Positions 1 through 8,512 of a DNA stretch of 64,000 nt are shown here, piece by piece (within the stretch, counting starts at the first letter, position 1; each line of letters starts with the position of its first letter). The notes beneath the pieces are model-generated. The model was not told the origin of the DNA. It worked only from the letters and a program-made list of their open reading frames with translations, and did no database searches. The stretch covers positions 1 to 64,000 of the forward strand of contig CANESI010000007.1 in assembly GCA_947441065.1 (NCBI GenBank), read 5' to 3'. The position numbers were made by a program, and so were the translations under genes. Source of the stretch: Caulobacteraceae bacterium. Its GTDB lineage: Bacteria; Pseudomonadota; Alphaproteobacteria; Caulobacterales; Caulobacteraceae.

Positions 1-2228
1 CCAACATCAAGGGCGAGCTGGGCAATTTCAACACCCAGAAGGTCCGCGGCATGCTCAATGTGCCACTGGGCGACAAGTTGGCCGTTCGCGTTGCGGGCTC
101 CATGCTGAAGCGCGATGGTTTCGGTGACAATCTGGTGACCGGCAATAATATTGATGATCGCGATCTGTTCGCCGTGCGTACGACCGTGTCGTTCAATCCG
201 AACGAGAAGTTCAGCTCCTACATCATGTGGGAACATTTCGAAGAAGATGACAGCCGTTCGCGCGTCGGTAAGCAATATTGCGTTAAGGACACCGGCGCAC
301 CCGGTATGCCCTATTCGACCAACGCGACCATCTCGACCTTCCAGAAGGGCTTCCTGAGCCAGGGCTGTTTGGAAACGTCGGTCTATGCACCGGGCGCTCT
401 GGGCACGCCAAACTCGTCTGCGACCTTGGGCGGCCTGCTCGGTAATCTGAGCGGCCTGATCACCGGCGATGCCTATGCTGGCAAGATGCAGTCGACCGAT
501 GTGCGCGATATTGAATCGCTTAAGGATCCAATCTATCGGGCCAAGACGGACGCTGTTAACTTCCAGATGTCGTACGATCTGACCGACGATCTGACCTTGA
601 CCTCCTTGACCGGCTATTCGAAGGGCACGCTCTTCTCACAGGCCGACTATAACCGCGTTGCGCCGATCAATACCTTGAACGCCACGCCCTTTTCACCGGG
701 CGGTGTCTTCAATGACCCACAGATTGGGCCGTCGAACAAGTTCGCGACCTTCGATATTTCGAGCGCCGACTCTGAGCAGTTGTCGCAAGAGCTTCGCCTG
801 CAGTCGGCCTTTGCGGGTCCTTTGAACTTCAACATCGGTGCCATTGCCCTTAACTTTAAGAGCGAGGCCGATTACTATGTGTATGGTAACACCCTGACAG
901 CCTATGCTCTGGCGACCAATGGTGGAAAGCCTTGCCCAGCCAATACGGCGAGCTGCATCTATATTGATCCCAATTCTACCCCAACCGGTGAAGGCCATAA
1001 CTACTATAACAACCGCACGCCCTATAAGCTGAAGTCTCAGGCGGTGTTCGGTGAGGTCTATTATGAGCTTTCCGACGCGTTCAAACTGACCGGTGGTCTG
1101 CGTTACACCAACGACCGCAAGCAAACCCTGAACATGCCTGTGGTCCTGCTCGCCCCTGGCAGTGGTCACCCTCTCGATGCTGTAACGCCAGTCCAGAAGG
1201 CGGAATTCAAGGAAATGACCGGTCGCTTCGGTTTCGACTGGAAACCTGATCTGGCCATGACCGACAGCACCCTGCTCTATGCCTTCTATTCCCGCGGCTA
1301 TAAGGCCGGTGGTATGAACCCGCCGCAGTCTGCTGCGTCGGCTCTGTCCGCTGTGAAGAGCACCTTCGATCCTGAGTTCGTGAACTCGTTCGAAGTCGGT
1401 ATGAAGAACACGATGCTTGACGGCAGCTTGATCCTTAATGCCACGGTCTTCCACTATGACTATACGGGCTATCAGGTGTCGAAGATCGTCAACCGGACCT
1501 CGGTGAACGAGAATATCGATGCCAAGATCAAAGGCCTCGAGCTGGAATCGATCTGGGAGCCCATCAATAACCTGCGCTTCAATGCCAGCCTCGGCCTGCT
1601 GCAGACCGAGATCGGTGAAGCCAGCTCGATCGACACCTTCAACCGTACGCAAGGCAATACGAGCCTTATCGTGATGAAGGCGTCGAACGCTTCCAACTGT
1701 ACGGCCAGCAAGGCTGGCGTTCAGGGTCTGATGACCCTGATCAATGCGGGTGCCCTTGCGCCAACCACCATGCTCGGTGTTTGCTCGGGTGCCTTCACCG
1801 GCGCGGCCAATCCGCTTAAGGCCTTCGGCATCGACATCCCCTTCAGCGACGGTATCGCTAAGAACCTGAAGGGCAATGAGCTGCCAAACTCGCCTAAGGC
1901 GACGCTGTCCTTGGGTGCGCAATACACCTTTGAACTGCCCGCCGGTTGGGGTGGTACGATCCGCGGTGACTACTACCACCAGGGCCAGTCCTATTCGCGC
2001 ATCTACAACAGCTTCGCGGACCGGATCGACTCTTGGGAGAACGTCAACGCCTCCTTGCAGATCTCTAACCCAGGCAACGGCATTCAGCTGGAAGCCTATG
2101 TGAAGAACCTGCTCGATGACGCGCCGATCACCGACCTGTACCTGACCGATGACTCGTCGGGTCTGTTCCGGAACGGCTTCCTGCTCGAGCCTCGCACCTT
2201 CGGTGTCTCGATCCAGAAGTCCTTCTAA
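1..2228 (+). CDS. TonB-dependent outer-membrane receptor, 5' end outside window
   Basis: The reading frame is open from the first bases (codons in frame from position 3) through to TAA at 2226-2228, so the gene starts upstream and about 742 C-terminal residues are visible. They look like the beta-barrel of a TonB-dependent receptor: alternating amphipathic strands, many aromatic and Asn/Asp/Gly-rich turns, a typical barrel segment (AFYSRGYKAGG, about residue 430) and a C-terminal strand ending in Phe (SIQKSF), the usual signal for BAM insertion. Four Cys in two loops (near 1680-1790 and 930-960) suggest extracellular disulfides. The family imports siderophores, vitamin B12, or oligosaccharides and other large nutrients using ExbBD-TonB energy. 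The plug domain and TonB box are not in view and no neighbour indicates a substrate, so the ligand is unknown. Confidence 0.93.
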   Translation, partial: NIKGELGNFNTQKVRGMLNVPLGDKLAVRVAGSMLKRDGFGDNLVTGNNIDDRDLFAVRTTVSFNPNEKFSSYIMWEHFEEDDSRSRVGKQYCVKDTGAPGMPYSTNATISTFQKGFLSQGCLETSVYAPGALGTPNSSATLGGLLGNLSGLITGDAYAGKMQSTDVRDIESLKDPIYRAKTDAVNFQMSYDLTDDLTLTSLTGYSKGTLFSQADYNRVAPINTLNATPFSPGGVFNDPQIGPSNKFATFDISSADSEQLSQELRLQSAFAGPLNFNIGAIALNFKSEADYYVYGNTLTAYALATNGGKPCPANTASCIYIDPNSTPTGEGHNYYNNRTPYKLKSQAVFGEVYYELSDAFKLTGGLRYTNDRKQTLNMPVVLLAPGSGHPLDAVTPVQKAEFKEMTGRFGFDWKPDLAMTDSTLLYAFYSRGYKAGGMNPPQSAASALSAVKSTFDPEFVNSFEVGMKNTMLDGSLILNATVFHYDYTGYQVSKIVNRTSVNENIDAKIKGLELESIWEPINNLRFNASLGLLQTEIGEASSIDTFNRTQGNTSLIVMKASNASNCTASKAGVQGLMTLINAGALAPTTMLGVCSGAFTGAANPLKAFGIDIPFSDGIAKNLKGNELPNSPKATLSLGAQYTFELPAGWGGTIRGDYYHQGQSYSRIYNSFADRIDSWENVNASLQISNPGNGIQLEAYVKNLLDDAPITDLYLTDDSSGLFRNGFLLEPRTFGVSIQKSF

Positions 2229-2251
2229 GACTGAAACCACGATCTAAGATG

Positions 2252-2285
2252 GGGGCCGGTGGAATGATCCACCGGCCCCTTTTTT
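2252..2285 (+). terminator. Rho-independent terminator after the TonB receptor
   Basis: A 12-bp perfect stem (GGGGCCGGTGGA pairing with TCCACCGGCCCC, with a short ATGA loop) is followed directly by six T. It lies 23 bases after the receptor stop codon and separates it from the downstream regulator gene. Confidence 0.92.
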
Positions 2286-2362
2286 ATGTGCGGTGCCTTA
2301 ACGGCTTTGAAACACCAACTGGGTAAGGTGACGTAACAGTATCCAAAAGCGTTGCGTTCCTG

Positions 2363-3952
2363 ATGTCCGTTACCTTGCCCCTCTGCGAATCCATTTTGCC
2401 GGTCGGGCCTGATTCCGGGCGGACGCAGGTGCTTGACCGGTTCCTCACCGAACCGGGGCTAGAGCTACTGCCGGTTGTCGAGAACAATCGTCCCGTTGGT
2501 CTGATCACCAGAGGCAGGTTCGCCCTTGGCCTACTGCAAGATGGCGCTCTGAGTGGTTCTATTCAGGCTATGACGCTTGCTGATCCGGTGATCATCAATG
2601 CCGCTCTGGGCCTCGACGATATTTGTGACCGGATGCGCAGCTCAGGCGACGCCGCACCCGGTGTCATCATGGTCGATACTGACGGGGCCTATATTGGCGT
2701 GATTTCCGCTACGGCTCTCCTGCTCGCCTTGCAACAGAGCCTTCGGCTTGAGCGTGGCGTTCAGGCAACGAAGACGGCCCAATCCTCGACCATCCCCAGC
2801 AGTTCGGCTCGGGATCGTGAACTGTTCATCTCTGCGGTCGCCCATCAGATCGATGGTCCGTTAGAGGGCATAATCAGCCTGTCTGAGCGGCTCTCGCGTC
2901 ATCCGCTCAATAGTGACGGTCGAACCCAGGTTCACACCATCCTTGAAACGGGCCGAGGGGTCCTTCAGCTCGTTCGCCATGCCGCCGCACTTGGCCGAAT
3001 TGATGCGGGGGATATTGTCTTGGCACCTGAGCCGGTGATCCTCGGCAACCTGATGGCAGACCTCGAAGAGGCCTGGCGTGTTCGGGCCGAAGCGGCCGGT
3101 CTGACCCTGATGGTGTCTTACGAGGGGCCGCAGGACCTTACGGTCAGTGTTGACCCTGAAATGATGCGCCGCCTTTTCAACACCCTTGTCGAGCGGGCCC
3201 TGTCTGTCACGCCGCGCGGCATTGTCGAGGCCAGCCTCAAGGCAAAGGTCGAGGCGACGGGCGTCTATCTCGAAGGCCGAATTCGGGATGGCGGCGTCAG
3301 CCTTGCGGCCAATCGCCTGGCGCGCATCTTTGAGCCCATGCCCGACCGGGCCGGCGGCTCCTTCTTGGAAAGTGTCGGGCTGGCGCTTTGCAATCGCATC
3401 ATTGGCGTCATGCATGGCAATATCCGGGCTGAGAGCAATGTTGGGTCAGGCTCCAGCATCGCCTTTGATCTTCTGGTCCCAGAGCTAGCCTTTAGCCCGG
3501 CTCAATCGGCTGAGCCTCGCACCGACGGCCGTGACGGAGCCATCCGAGCCCATGTTCTGGTGGTCGATGATAATGCCACCAACCGCATGGTTGCGGAGGC
3601 CCTCTGCGAGATGTTCGGTTGCACCTCTGAGGCCGTCGAAGATGGGGTTGAGGCGGTGGACTATGCCGCCACGGGCCGTTTTGATGTGGCCTTGATGGAT
3701 ATAAAAATGCCGCGCATGGATGGTGTCGAGGCGACCTTAGCGATCCGCGCCTTGCCGGGCGCTGCTCGTGATCTTCCGATCATTGCCCTGACCGCCAATG
3801 CGGACCCCGATGATGTTCGGCGATATCTGTCCATTGGGATGTGCGATGTGGTCGATAAGCCGATCAAATCCGACATTTTGCGCAATGCTATCCGGGCCGC
3901 CTTCGCCTCAACCACCCGCATAGCGCAGTCAACCGCCAGCGCGGTTGCCTAG
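2363..3952 (+). CDS. CBS-domain / degenerate histidine-kinase / receiver hybrid protein
   Basis: 529 residues in three parts. Residues about 15-125 resemble a pair of CBS modules (LLPVVENNRPVGLITRGR and GVIMVDTDGAYIGVIS), which usually bind adenosyl ligands. Residues about 150-375 resemble a HisKA plus HATPase core: His161 is present in AHQIDGPLEG, but the usual Glu after it is Gln, the N-box Asn is Arg278 (LVERAL), and the G1 box reads DGGVSLA instead of DxGxGI. Residues 397-515 are a complete receiver domain with Asp402/Asp403, phosphoacceptor Asp446 (MDIKMP), Thr477 and Lys499. No signal peptide or membrane segment is seen, so it is probably cytoplasmic. The catalytic part is probably weak or inactive, so the receiver may be phosphorylated by another kinase. 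This is inference. No partner gene is adjacent. Confidence 0.85.
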   Translation: MSVTLPLCESILPVGPDSGRTQVLDRFLTEPGLELLPVVENNRPVGLITRGRFALGLLQDGALSGSIQAMTLADPVIINAALGLDDICDRMRSSGDAAPGVIMVDTDGAYIGVISATALLLALQQSLRLERGVQATKTAQSSTIPSSSARDRELFISAVAHQIDGPLEGIISLSERLSRHPLNSDGRTQVHTILETGRGVLQLVRHAAALGRIDAGDIVLAPEPVILGNLMADLEEAWRVRAEAAGLTLMVSYEGPQDLTVSVDPEMMRRLFNTLVERALSVTPRGIVEASLKAKVEATGVYLEGRIRDGGVSLAANRLARIFEPMPDRAGGSFLESVGLALCNRIIGVMHGNIRAESNVGSGSSIAFDLLVPELAFSPAQSAEPRTDGRDGAIRAHVLVVDDNATNRMVAEALCEMFGCTSEAVEDGVEAVDYAATGRFDVALMDIKMPRMDGVEATLAIRALPGAARDLPIIALTANADPDDVRRYLSIGMCDVVDKPIKSDILRNAIRAAFASTTRIAQSTASAVA

Positions 3953-4005
3953 TCGCAACCGTCAAAACAGCTGAATTTCCTAAAGAAATCGCCGCAGCAT
4001 GCCTT

Positions 4006-4082
4006 TGGTAGCTGGAGGCGGGATCGAACCGCCGACCTGTGGGTTATGAATCCACCGCTCTAACCATCTGAGCTACCCAGCC
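4006..4082 (-). tRNA. tRNA-Met (anticodon CAT)
   Basis: Reading the minus strand from 4082, a 77-base cloverleaf can be drawn: acceptor GGCTGGG with TCCAGCT (G-U pairs at 1-72 and 7-66), D-arm GCTCAGATGGTTAGAGC, anticodon loop TTCATAA, T-arm GGCGG-TTCGATC-CCGCC, discriminator A and an encoded CCA. The CAT anticodon fits elongator tRNA-Met. It lacks the three G-C pairs above the loop expected of an initiator. A tRNA-Ile2 with modified C34 cannot be fully excluded. The last anticodon-stem pair is A31-C39, a mismatch. Confidence 0.9.
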
Positions 4083-4238
4083 AAAGGCATTGCCGAGCGA
4101 GGGATGGCTTATAGGGGCAAGTCCGATCCGCTTCAAGCGCCCGTTTCATGTTCCTGATCAAGTCTTTTGCGGGAAATTGATGATCAGACCGCGCAGGCCG
4201 CTTGGGTCGCGGGGCGGATAGGGTTAGGGTCCCCTCCC

Positions 4239-5276
4239 ATGAGCGTGCTGCAACTTTTGGGTTCCGCCGTCGACGGGGGCGCAGAGACCTATTTCACGGA
4301 CCTGACAAGGGCCTTGGCCGCCGCGAGAACCGATCAGGTCGCGGTGATCCGAGCCCATGCGGTACGCCAGTCCGCCCTTCAGGACGCTCATATTCCAACC
4401 ACCATTGCCCGCTTTGGCAGCCAACTGGATCTCTTCACCAAGGGTAAGATCCGGCAGGTGGCCCGGGTCTCTGAGGCCAAGGTTCTCTTGGCATGGATGA
4501 ACCGCGCCGCCAGCCACGCGCCGCAGGGGCCATGGGCACGGATTGGCCGGTTGGGCGGCTATTACGACTTGAAATATTATCGCGGCTTTGACGCCTTGGT
4601 GGCCAACACCCCTGACATCGCTGCCTGGGTTCTCGCCCAAGGCTGGCCGCAAGATCGGGTCCACTATATCCCCAACTTCGCCGAGGCCGGATCGCTTGAA
4701 ATGGTTGACCGCGCCGCGCTGGATACGCCTGCTGATGTGCCCCTGCTATTGTCGATGGGCCGCCTGCACGAGGTCAAGGCCCATGATATTAGCTTACAGG
4801 CCTTGGCCTTGATCCCAGAGGCCTATCTGTGGATCGCGGGCACCGGGCCGCTGGAGGCCGAGCTTAAGGCCCTAGCACAGTCGCTCGGCGTCTCAGAGCG
4901 CGTGCGGTTCTTGGGCTGGCGAAATGATGCTGCCGCCCTCTATCGGACCGCGGATGCCTGCCTTTTCCCCTCTCGGTTTGAGCCCTTGGGCAATGTGGTC
5001 ATTCAGTGCTGGGCCAACAGCTTGCCTGTGATCGCGGCGGCCAGCCAAGGTCCCTCGCAGTTGATCACGCCCGGGCAAGACGGATTGCTGGTCCCCATCG
5101 ATGACGCCCCGGCCCTAGCCGCCGCTGCCCGCCGCGTGCTGGCGGAGCCCGCGCTTCGGGATCAGATGGTTCAGCAGGGTTTGATCCGCATGGACGGTGA
5201 GTTTTCCAAGGCCGCCGTCGTTGCCCAATGGCAGGCCCTGTTCGCGCACTATGGAGACCGGCCATGTGCGCCATAG
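4239..5276 (+). CDS. Glycosyltransferase, GT4-like (GT-B fold)
   Basis: 345 residues from ATG 4239 (MSVLQLLGSAVDGGAETYF). A longer frame from TTG 4167 exists, but its extra 24 residues do not look like this family. The N-terminal GGAE motif and the C-terminal half (LLSMGRLHEVKAHD, then AGTGPLEAELKALA, then FEPLGNVVIQCWA) are typical of retaining GT-B glycosyltransferases that use nucleotide-sugars to build lipopolysaccharide or capsule glycans. In the EX7E motif the first Glu (E248) is kept but the second is Gln256, which is unusual because this residue normally contacts the donor. The last 13 bases overlap the start of the following amidotransferase gene, so the two are probably translated together. 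Acceptor and sugar are unknown. Confidence 0.88.
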   Translation: MSVLQLLGSAVDGGAETYFTDLTRALAAARTDQVAVIRAHAVRQSALQDAHIPTTIARFGSQLDLFTKGKIRQVARVSEAKVLLAWMNRAASHAPQGPWARIGRLGGYYDLKYYRGFDALVANTPDIAAWVLAQGWPQDRVHYIPNFAEAGSLEMVDRAALDTPADVPLLLSMGRLHEVKAHDISLQALALIPEAYLWIAGTGPLEAELKALAQSLGVSERVRFLGWRNDAAALYRTADACLFPSRFEPLGNVVIQCWANSLPVIAAASQGPSQLITPGQDGLLVPIDDAPALAAAARRVLAEPALRDQMVQQGLIRMDGEFSKAAVVAQWQALFAHYGDRPCAP

Positions 5277-7000
5277 CCGGATGGTTTGGACCTGCCGCCA
5301 CCGATGGCTCGGTGATCAAGGCCATGGCCGCAACGCTCGCCCATCGCGGCCCTGACGGTATTCGTATCGAGCAGGGCAAGGGCTGGGACCTTGCCCATGC
5401 GCGCCTATCGATCATCGACCTAGAGGGCGGCTGGCAGCCTTTGCATGGCCAAGGCTCCACGGTGATCGGCAATGGCGAGATCTATAACTATATCGAGCTG
5501 ACAGCAGACCATGGCCTATCGGGCAGTCTGACCACGGGATCAGATTTCGAACCCCTTCTGAGCCTCTATGGCCTAGAGGGGGAGGCGGCGTTCGATCGGC
5601 TGCGCGGCATGTATGCCCTCTGCCTGATCGATAGGGCCGACCGGCGCTGGCTGGTGCGCGACCCTTTTGGCATCAAGCCGCTCTATTGGACGCAGCAGGA
5701 CGGCACCTTCGCCTTTGCCTCTGAGCCGCGCGCCCTGCGCCTTGGCGAGCCGCGCCAGATCGTGCCGGAACGGATCGAGGAGCTTTTAAGTCTGAACTAT
5801 AGCCTCGGCACCGGGTCGGTCTTTGAGCAGATTCACCGCCTCGCCCCCGGCGTGGTCGCTGAAATCATCGAGGGTGAGTTATCGCCCCTGCGCGTTCGTC
5901 CGGCCATCCCGCCGCGCAATCGTGCTGCGCCGACTGACGAGGCCGGGGTGCTCAAGGCTCTGGATGAAGTGCTTGAGGATAGTGTTCGGGTCCATCAACG
6001 TTCAGACGTGCCCTATGGCCTGTTCCTGTCGGGCGGTGTGGATTCTGCGACCATCGCCACCCTGATGAGCCGTCTCAATGCCCGCCCTGTCACCGCCTTC
6101 ACCTGTGGCTTCACGCCGCCCAAGGGCGAAGATTGGAGTGCCAAGGACGAGCGCGGGCAGGCCGAACGCGTAGCGCGGGCTCTCAATCTGGATTGGCACG
6201 AGGTGGCCTTTGCCGAAGAGGACTTCTGGCGGCTCCTGCCCAAGGTGGCTTGGGCGTTGGATGATCCGACCACCGACTATGCCACATTGCCCACCTTTAG
6301 GCTCGCTGAGGCCGCCAGAGACGATCTGACGGTGGTTCTGACAGGCGAGGGGGGTGATGAGCTGTTTGGCGGCTATGGCCGCTACCGCCGCGCCCTGAGG
6401 CCAAGATGGCTCGGTGGGCGGGCGGCAGAACCGCAGGTTTTGGCCCCCTTCCTCAAGGATGGCGGGGCGGGGGCTCTCGCCCGCTGGCGGCAAGCGGCAA
6501 AGGCCCCCAAGAGGCTAACCCCGCTGCAAGGGGCGCAATATGGCGATATTGCCACTTGGCTGCCCAATGACCTGTTGCTCAAGCTCGACCGCTGTTTGAT
6601 GGCCAATGGCTTAGAGGGGCGCACGCCGTTCCTCGACCCGGCTGTAGCGGCCTTCGCCTTTCATCTGCCAGACCGTCTCAAGGTGCGGGGACGTATGGGC
6701 AAGTGGATCCTGCGCCAATGGCTGGTGCGTCATTGTCCTGCGGCCGAGCCCTTTGCCAAGAAGAAGGGCTTTACGGTTCCCGTCGCCGCTTGGATTGCGC
6801 CGCGCGCTGCCGATCTGGGGCCACGGATTGCCGCCAGCGCTGGTGTGGCGCAGGTCTGTGATCAGAGCGCCGTCCGCGCCGTCTTCACCGACGATACCCA
6901 CGCCTCAAGCCGTTGGCCCTTGCTGTTCTATGCGGTGTGGCACGCCATCCACGTCGAGGGTGCTGAGCCGGATGAGGCGCTGCAGGCACTGGTGGCCTAA
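5264..7000 (+). CDS. asnB: Asparagine synthetase-like glutamine amidotransferase
   Basis: 578 residues. The start is set at ATG 5264 because class II amidotransferases need Cys2 as the nucleophile (MCAIAGWFG); the longer frame would bury it. The N-terminal domain (about 1-200) has HRGPDG, ARLSIIDLEGG and NGEIYN. The C-terminal ATP-pyrophosphatase domain carries the PP-loop SGGVDS and TGEGGDELFGGYGRY. The known reaction makes asparagine from aspartate, glutamine and ATP. Many members beside glycosyltransferases instead amidate sugars or peptides during polysaccharide synthesis. The 13-base overlap with the glycosyltransferase favours such a role here, but this is inference. The gene ends directly at a dispersed repeat. 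Confidence 0.9.
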   Translation: MCAIAGWFGPAATDGSVIKAMAATLAHRGPDGIRIEQGKGWDLAHARLSIIDLEGGWQPLHGQGSTVIGNGEIYNYIELTADHGLSGSLTTGSDFEPLLSLYGLEGEAAFDRLRGMYALCLIDRADRRWLVRDPFGIKPLYWTQQDGTFAFASEPRALRLGEPRQIVPERIEELLSLNYSLGTGSVFEQIHRLAPGVVAEIIEGELSPLRVRPAIPPRNRAAPTDEAGVLKALDEVLEDSVRVHQRSDVPYGLFLSGGVDSATIATLMSRLNARPVTAFTCGFTPPKGEDWSAKDERGQAERVARALNLDWHEVAFAEEDFWRLLPKVAWALDDPTTDYATLPTFRLAEAARDDLTVVLTGEGGDELFGGYGRYRRALRPRWLGGRAAEPQVLAPFLKDGGAGALARWRQAAKAPKRLTPLQGAQYGDIATWLPNDLLLKLDRCLMANGLEGRTPFLDPAVAAFAFHLPDRLKVRGRMGKWILRQWLVRHCPAAEPFAKKKGFTVPVAAWIAPRAADLGPRIAASAGVAQVCDQSAVRAVFTDDTHASSRWPLLFYAVWHAIHVEGAEPDEALQALVA

Positions 7001-7109
7001 CCCCCTACCCCGGCTGCGCCGGTACTTCCCCCAGAGGGGGAAGATCTTGGGACGGTAAATCTTCCCACTCTGGGGGAAGTGGCCCGAAGGGCCGTGGGGG
7101 CCTTGTTTT
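7001..7109. repeat. Dispersed inverted-repeat element, type A (copy 1)
   Basis: About 109 bases built from nested small palindromes: CCGGCTGCGCCGG, then CTTCCCCCAGAGGGGGAAG, a variable centre, CTTCCCACTCTGGGGGAAG and GGCCCGAAGGGCC, ending in GGGGGCCTTGTTTT. It abuts the stop codon of the preceding gene. Closely similar copies lie at 15948, 16228 and 19743, with a half copy at 26411. Confidence 0.85.
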
Positions 7110-7135
7110 GATCAATGGATAGGGCAGGGGATGAC

Positions 7136-7222
7136 CCCCTCACCCCACCCTCTCCCCCAAGGGGGCGAGGGCTAGAACCGATAAGCCCTCTCCCTGAGGG
7201 AGAGGGTTGGGTGAGGGCCTTG
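7136..7222. repeat. Dispersed inverted-repeat element, type B (copy 1)
   Basis: CCCTCACCCCACCCTCTCC, then CCCAAGGGGGCGAGGGCT, a short spacer and AGCCCTCTCCCTGAGGGAGAGGG with TTGGGTGAGGG form a large imperfect inverted repeat that can fold into a long hairpin. It ends in GGCCTTGTTTT, the same border as type A. Other copies are at 16082 and 26203. Confidence 0.85.
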
Positions 7223-7230
7223 TTTTCTTA

Positions 7231-7266
7231 TCTTCCGTATTCCCCGCCCGCGCGGGGAATACGGCG
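7231..7266. repeat. Short hairpin repeat, type C (copy 1)
   Basis: TCCGTATTCCCCGC pairs with GCGGGGAATACGG around a 4-base loop. This is the strongest of several related short hairpins with a CCCCGC...GCGGGG core (15918, 16195, 26158, 26371). It lies downstream of ychF on the minus strand but has no T-run, so a terminator role is uncertain. Confidence 0.7.
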
Positions 7267-7299
7267 GAAAGAGAGTGGAATACCCACCCCCTAAATCCT

Positions 7300-8397
7300 T
7301 TAGCTCGTAAATCTAAAATGCAGGACGTCGCCGTCCTGGACCCGGTATTCCTTGCCTTCCAGACGCATGCGGCCAGCTTCCTTGGCACCCTGTTCGCCAT
7401 TGAGGCGGACATAGTCGTCAAAGGCGATGGTTTCGGCGCGGATGAAGCCCTTTTCGAAGTCGGTATGGATGACACCAGCCGCTTGCGGGGCCGTATCACC
7501 GACGTGGATGGTCCAGGCGCGGGCCTCCTTGGGGCCGACCGTGAAATAGGTCTGCAGACCCAAGAGACTGTAGGCCTCGCGGATCAGGCGATTGAGGCCA
7601 GGCTCGACAAGGCCGAGCGTTTCGAGGAACTCGGCGCGCTCATCGGCGTCGAGTAGGGCAATTTCGCTTTCGATCTTGGCGGAGATGACCACGGACTTGG
7701 CATTGTCCTTCGCCGCCCGCTCAGCGACCAGATTGGACAGGCTATTGCCCTGATCGGCGCTGTTTTCTTCGACATTGCAGACATAGAGGGCGGGCAAGGA
7801 GGTCAGGAGTTGCAGCATGTGCCAGGCCTTCTCGTCGTCAGCCTCGATCTTGGCGGCGCGGGCGGGGCGACCTTCGTTCAGTTGGTCGAGAGCGAGGTTG
7901 GCCAGACGCAGGGTATTGATGCTTTCCTTATCGCCGCCCTTGGCGCGCTTTTCGAGATTGACGATGCGCTTCTCGAGGCTCTCGAGATCGGCGAGCATCA
8001 GCTCGGTTTCGATGATCTCGAGGTCAGAAAGGGGATCGATGCGGCCTTCCACATGGGTGATGTCATCATCGATGAAGCAGCGCGAGACGAAGGCGACGGC
8101 GTCACAGTCGCGGATATTGGCGAGGAATTGATTGCCTAGCCCTTCACCCTTTGAGGCACCGCGCACGAGGCCTGCCACGTCAACAAAGTTGATCCGGGCG
8201 GGAATGATCTCTTTAGAGCCTGCAATGGCCACCAGCTTGTCTAGGCGAGGCTCTGGCACGGCCACGTCGCCGACATTGGGCTCGATCGTGCAGAACGGAT
8301 AGTTGGCCGCCTGAGCCTGAGCCGTCTGGGTCAGGGCGTTAAATAGGGTGGACTTGCCAACATTGGGCAGGCCGACGATTGCGACTTTGAGCGCCAT
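7300..8397 (-). CDS. ychF: Redox-regulated ATPase YchF (Obg family)
   Basis: 365 residues beginning MALKVAIVGLPNVGKSTLF, the P-loop. The G4 motif is NVEE rather than NKxD, which is the hallmark of YchF and explains its known preference for ATP over GTP. DVAGLVRGASKGEGLGNQFL is the G3 region, and the C-terminal TGS-like domain ends EYRVQDGDVLHFRF. The length is normal. YchF binds ribosomes and is linked to stress and oxidative responses. It lies next to pth, rplY and prs on the same strand, a grouping common in proteobacteria. Confidence 0.97.
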   Translation of the reverse strand: MALKVAIVGLPNVGKSTLFNALTQTAQAQAANYPFCTIEPNVGDVAVPEPRLDKLVAIAGSKEIIPARINFVDVAGLVRGASKGEGLGNQFLANIRDCDAVAFVSRCFIDDDITHVEGRIDPLSDLEIIETELMLADLESLEKRIVNLEKRAKGGDKESINTLRLANLALDQLNEGRPARAAKIEADDEKAWHMLQLLTSLPALYVCNVEENSADQGNSLSNLVAERAAKDNAKSVVISAKIESEIALLDADERAEFLETLGLVEPGLNRLIREAYSLLGLQTYFTVGPKEARAWTIHVGDTAPQAAGVIHTDFEKGFIRAETIAFDDYVRLNGEQGAKEAGRMRLEGKEYRVQDGDVLHFRFTS

Positions 8398-8512
8398 CGA
8401 GTCCTCGGATCAAAAGATGAAAACAGGGGTGCGCCGCTATGAACGACGCGTCGAAGGCCCTTATGGCCGAGCCGAGGCCAAGGCGCAAATGTTGCGCTCG
8501 GTTCAGGGCTAA

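Noticed and set aside
693..2240. Long open frame of 515 codons antisense to the TonB receptor
   Set aside because: It is the codon-position shadow of the receptor gene; its translation is Arg/Val/Gly-rich with no domain and no RBS.
4167..4238. Upstream TTG extension of the glycosyltransferase
   Set aside because: The 24 extra residues do not resemble GT4 N-termini, and the ATG at 4239 starts the typical GGAE-containing fold.
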